Below are positions 55,985-64,000 of a DNA stretch of 64,000 bases, one piece after another. A model generated the notes under the pieces. The model saw only the letters and a program-made list of their open reading frames with translations. It had not been told where the DNA came from and did no database searches. This stretch comes from Theropithecus gelada (lineage: Eukaryota; Chordata; Mammalia; Primates; Cercopithecidae). Each line of letters begins with the position of its first letter. Position 1 is the first letter of the stretch. Location of the stretch: assembly GCF_003255815.1 (NCBI RefSeq), contig NC_037670.1, forward strand, positions 33,060,378 to 33,124,377, read 5' to 3'. Both the position numbers and the translations under genes were made by a program.

Positions 55985-56270
55985 TGCAGTACACCATGTT
56001 GTCTAAGACTCCAGACTTTCGAGTTAAATGGTCCTGAGTTGAATACCAAACTGATCCCTGATAAGTTATGTAGCAAATTATTCAATATTTTTTACTCTGT
56101 CACTCATCTGCCAAATAGGAATAATAGTGCCTAACCCATAGGAATAGAGAGAGGACAAAATGAGGGAATATGTTTAATGCGTAGCCAACCAAATATTGGG
56201 TTGGGTATGCATTAAGCATATTTTCTCATATTGGGCACATAGCAGGTACTGTATAAATGACTCCATATTT
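55985..56270 (-). mobile_element. MIR SINE, reverse
   Basis: ctccagactttcgagttaaa, tcactcatctgccaaatagg, aataatagtgcctaaccca and gggcacatagcaggtactgt are reverse MIR; the middle has small insertions. Confidence 0.75.
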
Positions 56271-56274
56271 ATGA

Positions 56275-56640
56275 TTCAACTTTTGCTGCAGCAACAAACA
56301 ACCCTTAAGTACCAGGGGTTTGCAAAAGCAAACATTAATTTATTGTTCACATTTCATGGTGGCTGCAGGTCTGCTGTGATTTTGCCAGGTTTCGCTTGGT
56401 CCAGTTGGTTTCCATAGGACCCCTATGAATGTGTAACTATTCTCTAGGGTGTGCTGCTGGCACAGAGGAAGACAGCAGCTCGAGAAAGGGACAACACCAA
56501 GATGACTCATGTGTCTTCTCAGAACCAGTGTATTGTCACTACCTGCCATTGATCAAACAGTCACATGGCCAAGCCCAGCGTTATTGAAACAGTCAAGTAT
56601 GTTCTGCCTCTTGCAAGGCAGTGAATGGTTAGGAAGAATA
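56275..56640 (+). mobile_element. Ancient LTR-like repeat, family unassigned
   Basis: tgctgcagcaacaaacaacc, ttgttcacatttcatggtgg, agtcacatggccaagcccag and ctcttgcaaggcagtgaat resemble an old mammalian LTR-like repeat. I recognise the pattern but not the name. Confidence 0.5.
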
Positions 56641-56699
56641 ATCCATTATACATACTAATAATGTACTATTATTAAGTAATGATCATGAAGTCATAAAAT

Positions 56700-56994
56700 T
56701 TTAATTTGTTTTCACTTTTGGTAGTAATTGGGATTTAAAAGATGCTGTACTTTAATCAATTTCAATATCTATAATTTTTCACTCTATAATTATTTTTTCT
56801 TTTATGAGTAGTTTTATGTACTCATGAACTTTTATTCATGCAACATGTTATAATACAGTTATTACTCTTTTTGATGAACAAATTGTACCAAATTTGACCA
56901 GACGGAGTTTCTTTAAGTTGGCTCCTGTCCCCTTCCAATGTGTCCCCATTCTTCTTTGAGTATTTCTTTACTCTGGCAAAAGTTGTGTCCAGAT
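56700..56994 (-). mobile_element. Old L1M-type fragment, reverse (tentative)
   Basis: tgatgaacaaattgtaccaaa, gttggctcctgtccccttcc and tactctggcaaaagttgtg resemble the reverse strand of an old L1M element. It directly precedes a younger reverse L1. Confidence 0.5.
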
Positions 56995-58303
56995 TATCAT
57001 TTTTTTATTGATACATAATAAGTGTGCATATTTGGTGGGGTACATGTGATATTTTGAAACATGCATACAATACATAATGATCAAATCAGCATATTTAGAA
57101 TATCGCATCAAACTTTATAGTTTCTTTGTGTTGGTAACATTTCATATTTTCTAACTATTTTGAAAAATACAGTACGTTGTTGTTAACTATAGTCACCCTA
57201 CTCTTGCTATCAAACACTAGAACTTACTCCTTCTATTTAACTCTATGTTTGTACCCATTAATCAACCTCTCTTCATTCCACACTTCCCTTCCCAGTTTCT
57301 GGTAACTCTCATCCTACTCTCTATGTCTATGAGATCAACTTCCTTAACTTCCACATATGATTGAGAGCATGCAATGTTTGACTTCCTGTGCCTGGCTTAT
57401 TTTACTTAACGTAATGACCTCTGATTCTATCCATGTTGCTGCAAATAACAAGATTTCTTTCTTTACTTATGGCTGAATAGTATTACGTTGTGAATATATA
57501 TCACATTTTATTCATCCATTAATCTGTTGTTGGACACTGAGGATTGATTCCATATCTTGGTTATTGTGAATAGTGCTGCCATAAACAAGGAAGTGCGACG
57601 ATATGCTGATTTCCTTTCCTTTGGATAAATACCCAGTAGTGAGACTGACGGATTGTGTGGTATTTTTATTTTTAATTTGTTGAGAAATCACTATACCGTT
57701 TTCCATAATGGCTATGTGAATTTGCATTCCCACCAACAGTATATAAAAGTTCTCTTTTCTCTTCATCCTCATCAGTATTTGTTATTTTTTTGTCTTTTTG
57801 ATGATAGCCATTCTAACTGCAATAAGATGATATCTCATTGTGGTTTTTATTAGCATTTTCCTAATAATTCATGATGTTGATTATATTTTTCATATACCTG
57901 TTGGCCATTTGTCTGTCTTCTTTTGAGAAACGTCTATTCATGTCCTTTGCCCACAATTTAATGGGATTATTTTGGGCTTTTTTGGTGTTGAGTCATTTTC
58001 CTTGTGTATTCTGGATACAGTCCCTTGTCAGATGAATAGTTGGCAAGTATTCTTTCCCAAGCAATAGGTTGTCTCTTCACTCTGTTGATTGTTTCCTTTA
58101 CTGCGCAGTTTTTTGGTTAAATATGGTCTCATTTGTCTACTTTTGTTTTTGTTGTCATTGCTTTTGCAATCTTAACCATAGTATTTTTTAGTGTCCTGGA
58201 TTGTTTCCTCTGTTTTCTTCTAGTAGTTTTATAATTTCAGGTCTTATATTTAAGTCATTAATCTATTCTGAGTTTATTTTTGCATACGGTGTAATTTTCA
58301 CTA
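56995..58303 (-). mobile_element. L1 (L1MA/L1PB-type) 3' end, reverse
   Basis: The forward strand reads the reverse complement of an L1 3' untranslated region (ggggtacatgtgatatttt, actatagtcaccctactctt, cttcattccacacttccctt). It then reads into the ORF2 C-terminal part (ttccataatggctatgtg, ggccatttgtctgtcttctt, agatgaatagttggcaagt). It is 5'-truncated near 58303 after gtttatttttgcatacgg. ORF2 is broken by many stops. Confidence 0.92.
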
Positions 58304-58629
58304 TCTACTGATCGGTGATAGTTGTTGAGTATTTTTAATTGTGCTCATAGCAATAATCATCATCATAATTCAGAATTACTTATGACAGAGTGATAAAGAC
58401 ATTCTTTTTATAAATGCATTCTTTTTATTTGTACTCTTTCTATAATAGTATTTTAGAGTGGAGAAAGGAAAAATTCATATATTATCTTTCTTTAGTCAGT
58501 GGGAAATCCTATTCTAGAAGAAAAATGATGTTGCAGGCAGAATAGAAAATAATGTTATTAGACTAATTCACCTCACTCCCAGTACACTGTCACCTCCCTA
58601 GTCATAATTTCCTTGAATAATCAAAACAG
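58304..58629. other. Unique AT-rich sequence
   Basis: Contains the first copy of the exact 21-bp word tgtactctttctataatagt plus a (58430-58450). Nothing else recognised. Confidence 0.45.
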
Positions 58630-58862
58630 CTCACAGCAACTGAGTACTTACAACATGACAGACACTGTGCTAAGCACTTTACAGGCAGCTTATCCCCTTA
58701 TTTGAACAATACTTTATGAGATATCCACTACAAATATCTCTAATATACACATGAGAAAGTTGAAACTTGGAGAAGTTGGGTGACTTGCCTAAAGTCATGC
58801 AGTTAGGAAAGGACTGGATACATCTCCAGAGCTTCCATGAGTCTCAGACATTGCACTACCTC
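58630..58862 (+). mobile_element. MIR SINE, forward
   Basis: cactgtgctaagcactttac, gagaaagttgaaacttgga, ttgcctaaagtcatgcagt and catctccagagcttccatg follow MIR order. Confidence 0.85.
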
Positions 58863-58989
58863 CAGTGGAAACACAAAATAATCCTATGTACTCTTTCTAT
58901 AATAGTACGTAAAAGTGGAGACGCCAAAATACATTGACTTTATTATTACATAGCACTTAAGAGTAGATAAGTAGGAAGAGTGGACAGCC

Positions 58990-59205
58990 AAAATGCATTG
59001 GCCACTTATTGGGAACAAGGCATTATTTCCATGCATCAACTCATTTAATACACAAAACAAGCTTATAAAATGGATGTGATGATTATCCCCATTTTACAGA
59101 TCCAGAGAGGTAAAGTGACCAGGTCAAGATTGCACAAGTGGGTAAGTGATGGAAGCTAGCTTTGAAACGAGACTTTCTGGTGTCAGAACTTACACTCTTA
59201 GGATC
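58990..59205 (+). mobile_element. MIR SINE, forward, second copy
   Basis: tgcattggccacttattggg, caactcatttaatacacaaa, ccccattttacagatccaga and gtcaagattgcacaagtggg follow MIR order. Confidence 0.85.
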
Positions 59206-59806
59206 TATGCATCCTTGCCTTTATAAAAAAAAAAAAATTGAAATCTTCAAAATGCCCACACTTACCCTACACCCTAATGCCTACCTGTACATCCTCCAGG
59301 TTTACCACTATTTCAAACCTGTCTCACATCCAAAGAATTTAAAGATGAGTGTCTGTGCAACTTATTTTCTCTCTTTTCCTCCCAAGTTATTCCCATCCTG
59401 TCACCATAACAACCCCAAACCTGCAATACACAGTCGGAATCGTTATCAAGAGAGGCAGAAGGGAGAAGCATTTGATATATCTCTTCAGGGGTCCTCTCTG
59501 ACATCTTTATCTCCTCCTAGTGAACTCTGGGCATCCTGTGATCTACCATGCTGCCAATTAGGCTGTAAATGGTGCAGTTGCCTCTGTGCACTCCTGCCTC
59601 GTGGGAACCCAGTAGGATATCTCTCCTCCACATGCGTGCTCACCAAGCACCGAAAATCACAAATCAGACCAAGAGGAACATCTAAGTTACATAAGAAATG
59701 TATTGAGTAAACAGGAAGAAATGTGGAATGCATCTGCCTATCTCTCCCTTATCACAAAGGGACCACAAACTGCTGCAAGCAAAAGGGGAAATAGAATGTT
59801 TCTTGG
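59206..59806. other. Unique sequence with the longest open frame
   Basis: Holds most of a 182-codon forward frame (59162-59710), the longest in the window. It begins inside the MIR, includes an A13 run read as KKKK, and translates to a Cys/Ser/Pro-rich string without a recognised domain. I treat it as fortuitous. Confidence 0.5.
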
Positions 59807-60131
59807 GGCCCGGGCACGGTGACTCACAGCTGTAATCCCAGCACTTTGGGAGGCCAAGGTGGGCGGATCATCTGAGGTCAGGAGTTTGAGACCAGCCTGG
59901 GCAATATGGTGAAACCACACTTCTTTTAAAAAAATAATAATAATAAATAAATAAATAAAATACAAAAATTAGCTAGGTGTGGTGGCACACACGTGTAATC
60001 CCAGCTACTCAGGAGCCGAGGCAGGAGAAAAGCTTGAACCCAGGAGGCAAAGGTTGCAGTGAGCCAAGATCATGCCACTGCACTCCAGCCTAGGCAACAA
60101 GAGTAAAACTCTATCTCAAAAAAAAAAAAAA
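59807..60131 (+). mobile_element. AluS, forward, with enlarged middle A-rich linker
   Basis: gcccgggcacggtgactcac to an A14-type tail. The middle linker carries an AATAAT/AAATAAAT expansion at about 59928-59960. Target duplication gaatgtttcttggg (59794-59807) and gaacatttcttggg (60132-60145). Confidence 0.9.
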
Positions 60132-60149
60132 GAACATTTCTTGGGTCTA

Positions 60150-60325
60150 ACCTGTGGCCTCAGTGTTTAGTAAGGAGCAGATGGACAAGCCACTTCACTT
60201 CTATAGATCTCAGTTTCTTCAGCCGGAATTGAGATGATCATGAATCTGGTTTGCAAATTACAGTATTATGTGAGGAGATCAAATCAAACACCCAGAGGAA
60301 AAACCTGGCATAGAAATCATATGCA
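60150..60325 (-). mobile_element. MIR-like fragment, reverse (weak)
   Basis: caagccacttcacttctata, gatctcagtttcttcagcc and gtgaggagatcaaatcaaa loosely follow reverse MIR. Confidence 0.5.
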
Positions 60326-61774
60326 TTTGTGCTCCACGAAGGAATTACTACCTTGGTATAATAAGATATATTAATATGTAAACTGTATTGAATGTCACAT
60401 TCTTTAGACACAGTGGCTTCAGACACATTTTGTATGTTTTAATGCTGCACACTCATGTTTATCTTAATGTCCGTAATGCTTAGCAATACTAAATTTAGAA
60501 ATTTAATGTTCTATATTGATACAAAAATTAGTGTGAAACCTGGTTTCTCAACAAAACACACAACAAGTGCATTGCCACTCTCTGTGATAATGACTGGATT
60601 TTCCCGGAGATTTCTCAATCTCTGCTTTCCCTTGTGCTCCTAAGAGGACTCATCTAATTAGGTGGTAATTTAACTTAGGTTTTGATGGTGCAAAAATACG
60701 ACTGAGCAACACCTAGTTGAGTAAAGTGCCAAATGCTCCCTCTTATGGCAAGATTTAATTCTTGGGGGCTTTGCTTTCAAGGGTTTACTAACACCTCGGT
60801 CCAAATTATTGTTAAGTCAATATTTAATAATGCTTCAGGTGTGTGAGATCAGCAATTCCGTGATATCTGTTGTCACCAAATCTTGGCAGCACCTCCTTGA
60901 ATATTGCAAACATTTACATGCGTGTGCCAGGCATGTGAAAAGAGGAGTATTGCATGCTCTGAGAGAGCGGCCTAGAGAATCCTATACCCAAGGTTGTCGC
61001 AGATGACCGCAGTACTGTACTCACTGAACCAACGCTAATGCACAGAAAAGGCTGTGACGTCTCCTGTACCCAGAATATCTTATCTTCCTATATACAATTT
61101 TTTCTCTTAGCATTAAAAAACCCTATTCATTATGTTTGTGTACTCGGTTGCAAAGAATGAAATGTTTAAAGGAGATGTCAAATGCATCAACTGAAATATT
61201 GCCCCAGGTTTCTTGCCTTTGGAAAATTTAGCACACTGATCTAAGCAGACCTTTTAATGAGACACAAGGGGACTGACTGACAACATCTTTTCTGAGCTGA
61301 CCCAGCCTGGCCGGCTTGTTTTGGAATAAGAATAGCATGTTCACTCATCTGTGTATTTCCTAGTGGCTTCACAATGAGCTAGTGCTGGACGCTTGATGCT
61401 GGTTATTTTATCTACTAAGAATCCAAAGATAATTAAAGTGTTCACAAAGGAAGAGAATACAAGTTTGTAACCCTGATCTGGGCACAATTGCATTCTCAAC
61501 GTGGAGTCTTTGAGACAGATGTTAGAACGTGTAGTTATCGCTATTGGAAGTAAATCATTACCGGTGAAATTCAAAAACTAAAGTTTGAGGTCAAGGTTTT
61601 TTAAAAAAGAGCAAATGGCAAAGGATTCAAGGATATTCTTATGCTATTACTGCCATTCATGTATGTTCTTATATGCTTTCTCGAATAAGAGAGTGTAGGG
61701 CAGAGTTAGAGGTGTTTGGCTGGTAATCTAATCAGCATAATTAGAACATTCTCATCACCGCACCATGCCTGTCC
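60326..61774. other. Repeat-free interval, candidate conserved noncoding DNA
   Basis: About 1.45 kb of complex, balanced sequence with no recognised repeat. It contains homeodomain-type taatta cores (ctcatctaattaggtggtaa) and no convincing frame. Conservation is inferred from the absence of repeats only. Confidence 0.45.
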
Positions 61775-62400
61775 TTTTCTTATTCATTCATGATTTCCCA
61801 AATGCATGAAGAACCCTGCTATGTGCCTGGTGAGGTTACAGTAGAGAATAAGATAGGCAAATCCCCATACAGTTTATTTTATATTGTGAAAATTTTAAAA
61901 ATAATAATTGAAATTATACACACACACATATATATTCACACATAGACACACACATATGTGTCAATTTCACATGAAAGTAACTGACTTGTAGAAATAAATC
62001 GGGTGAGAGGTAAAGAATGACTTGGGGTTGATGAACCATTTTAAAAGGAATCATTTGGGAGAGTTCTCCAGGGAGATGACATTTCAGCAGAGACCTGATA
62101 TAGTAAGAAAACAAGCCATCTGAAAAGAGAGGAAAAGAGGTTTCCAGGTAAGGAGGAATGCAAATAGAAGAGCCGAGAGGTGGGAACATGCTTGACACCC
62201 CAGAGAAGCAAGAAGGCCAACATGCTTTCAGCAGAAGGCCAGAGAAGGCATCTAGAATGTAATGAAGGTGGAAGATAAGCAGGCAGGTTAAAACTTTTGG
62301 TTTTATTCTCACTGAGGAAAGGAAGTCACAGGAGGATTTTGAGGGAGGACGAGCAAGATTCCTGTGTTCCATTATGAACAGTTTCAGTGCTGGCATGACA
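61775..62400 (-). mobile_element. L2 LINE 3' half, reverse
   Basis: cctgctatgtgcctggtgag, gggagatgacatttcagcag, agacctgatatagtaag, gagccgagaggtgggaaca and ttggttttattctcactgag are reverse L2 in order. A CA/TA-rich insertion lies at 61917-61955. The 160-codon reverse frame at 61914-62396 lies within it and is not a gene. Confidence 0.8.
61917..61955. repeat. CA/TA-rich microsatellite
   Basis: acacacacacatatatattc followed by more CA repeats, inside the reverse L2. Confidence 0.85.
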
Positions 62401-63526
62401 GCAGGGCATCACACACATGGACTAGACTCCTGCATATGTGCCCTAAAGGAGGAGAGAGGTAGAGAACCACTGCTTTAGGAAACTCCACTAAACATACTCG
62501 AATCAGAAGGGAGGACAAAATAGACAGAAATAATTTTTTTTTCTTTGGGCCCATTTACCATTTGCTATTCTGTACTTAAAATCTACTTGTAGTTCGAGGG
62601 AATAAAGCAATTCACTAAGTAGCACTGTATTTGTATGCCCACAATTGCACAATTTAATGAAAATGTGATCCCTAAAAGGAAACAGACATGGCATAAATAT
62701 CAATACGCTCATTAACTAGTTATTATGGACAGGGTGCACACATGAGTGAAAATATAATTTAAACTTTGGTTTTCTGACCTTGTCTAATGCCTTGAAAGCA
62801 AGGGATAATTCAACCAATTGCACATTACTCTTCTCTTGTCCAGCTTCCCCTCCATGAAACTAAGGCTTGATTTCGTTTCCAAAGAATCTAATTTCACCAA
62901 GAATACGATGGAATGCCTCTAATGACGCCCTCCACTTACACTTTCACTTGGAGCCAGCAGCGGCGTGCACCACCAGATTATTATGAGGCTGAATGAAATA
63001 GAGGCATTCATCAGAGCTAAATAAAAATAAACAGTGGAAATTGCCTGTCAGTCTCAGGGGGAACATGAAGGGTTGTTTAAAGATATCTTCCTTTTTAATA
63101 AGAAATTTTATTACTTTGGGGGCGTGTTATGTTCTCATTCTCAGAGTAAGCCAGCTGCCACATCACCTTTGTTGTTATCTGAACCTGTAGCTCTGGTGCT
63201 GTGAGCTGTTGTTAGGCACAAGCATGAAAATAGATGCTTGATGAACATTTCAAGGTGGTGGGGCTGAAACCAAGCATCATGGCAGAATTTTGAATCAGCT
63301 ATTGCTCCTTCTCTGTCTTTATCGCTTTCTCTCTAGGCTCTCCTATTACACCAACACTGTGTTAAATTCCTGAGATTACCAACTCCCTGGGTTTCTCTTT
63401 CTTGGATTTAATAAGTGAAAAAAAGAAAATATGAATTTAAAAGAGTAAGGTGATTGTGTTTCCATAGATTGATATGCCTAGCAAAACAAGATCAGCTGAG
63501 TTTAAAGAAGGAAAATGAGAACTATA
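62401..63526. other. Repeat-free interval, candidate conserved noncoding DNA
   Basis: About 1.1 kb without recognised repeats. The core 62870-63250 has balanced, complex sequence (accagattattatgaggctg, aaacagtggaaattgcctg) of the kind often seen in conserved enhancers. No coding frame. Confidence 0.45.
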
Positions 63527-63740
63527 CAGGCATACCTCATCTTATTGAGAGTCACTTTATCGTACTTTGCAGATATTGCATTTCCTACAAATTGAAGGCT
63601 TTGGGAACACCTGCATTGAGCAAGCCTCTCAGCACCATTTTTCTGACACAGTGTGCTCACTTTGTATCTCTGTAAAACATTTTGGTAATTCTTGAAATAT
63701 TTCAATTTGTTATGGTGATCTGTGAATCTGTGATTACTGA
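63527..63740 (+). mobile_element. Tigger1 5' end fragment
   Basis: caggcatacctcatcttattg, gcagatattgcatttcctac, aaattgaaggctttgggaac, tttggtaattcttgaaatat and tatggtgatctgtgaatctg match the Tigger1 left end in order. The match stops at the AluS that follows. Confidence 0.85.
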
Positions 63741-64000
63741 TTTTTTTTTTTTTTTTTTGAGACAGAGTCTCGCTCTGTCACCCAGCTTGGAGTGCAGTGG
63801 CATGATCTCTGCTCACTGCAACCTCCACCTCTCGGGTTCCAGCGATTCTCCTGCCTCAGCCTCCTGAGTAGCTGGGATTCCGGGTGCCTGCTGCCACGCC
63901 CAGCTAATTTTTGTATTTTTAGTAGAGATGTGGTTTCACTGTGTTGGCAATACTGGTCTGGAACTCCTGACCTCAAGTGATCCACCCATCTCAGCCTTCC
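63741..64000 (-). mobile_element. AluS, reverse, cut by window end
   Basis: T-rich tail at 63741-63758, then gagacagagtctcgctctg through tctcagccttcc at the last base. The 5' head of the element lies beyond the window. Confidence 0.9.

Noticed and set aside
59162..59710. Longest open reading frame in the window, 182 codons forward
   Set aside because: Starts inside a MIR, contains an A13 run read as lysines, has no recognisable domain, and has no neighbouring gene structure. Length is compatible with chance in 64 kb.
61914..62396. 160-codon reverse frame
   Set aside because: Lies entirely in a reverse L2 3' half and its CA/TA-rich insertion. The L2 3' half there is noncoding remnant, and no domain is visible.
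1..64000. CRISPR array, bacterial operon, phage or plasmid features
   Set aside because: The window is saturated with primate Alu, MIR, L1, L2 and MaLR elements; spaced identical repeats of CRISPR type are absent.

Overview
The window is primate genomic DNA, most likely from an Old World monkey. No protein-coding gene, rRNA, tRNA or small-RNA gene could be supported on either strand. It reads as intergenic or deep intronic DNA built from layered mobile elements. I count 16 Alu elements (AluJ to AluY), many ancient MIR and L2 pieces, an unusually long L3/CR1 remnant, L1 fragments, several ERVL-MaLR LTRs including one structurally complete provirus, and DNA transposons (MER20, MER5A, Tigger, palindromic MITE). 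The Old World monkey call rests on two AluY copies, at 40346-40643 and 49930-50197. They carry the reading ggctcaagcctg near the 5' end, or the agatacggccactg and aactagccgggcgagg variants, which I associate with cercopithecoid AluY rather than human AluY.

Layout. 1-4260: MIR, THE1-type solo LTR, AluJ, MIR, weak L2, AT-rich DNA and a palindromic MITE. 4262-6096: an unusual complex of inverted segments around an A45 tract, with one Alu plus pyrimidine tract inserted in it. 6100-13565: AluJ copies, L1M-like pieces, MER20, MER5A, and an L1 ORF2 fragment split by an Alu. 13566-19860: mostly L2 in the forward direction, an MLT1A LTR inserted in L2, and a second set of inverted local duplications beside a disrupted MER20. 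19860-25500: a long reverse L2, unique DNA with a tandem CTCF-like motif at 23241-23263, and more L2. 25500-30200: two AluS, one with a long GGAA-type microsatellite as its tail, and A-rich L1M-like DNA. 30200-33000: largely unique. 33000-35200: L3/CR1 carrying an AluS. 35200-39365: L2, AluY, unique DNA, a palindromic AT-rich patch and MIR.

39365-42560 is a three-layer nest: a reverse L2 interrupted by an MST-type provirus (two LTRs, GGGGG target duplication), itself interrupted by a monkey-type AluY. 42560-50200: MIR split by AluJ, MLT1 LTR, MLT2-like LTR, a 248-bp direct duplication that includes L2, and a 5'-truncated monkey-type AluY. 50200-53900: MIR with a 23-bp triplication, a hAT-like element, a roughly 1-kb Tigger with a transposase fragment, MIR and L2. 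53900-58300: unique DNA, a CT/CA microsatellite, MIR, old LTR-like repeat and a reverse L1 3' end. 58300-64000: MIR copies, AluS, two repeat-free stretches that look like candidate conserved noncoding DNA, L2, Tigger1 and a last AluS cut by the window edge.

Nothing here works together as a pathway or operon. The interest lies in local rearrangements, nested insertions that date one another, and a few candidate regulatory stretches. Family names come from my memory of the consensus sequences and identities from hand alignment; no database was searched.
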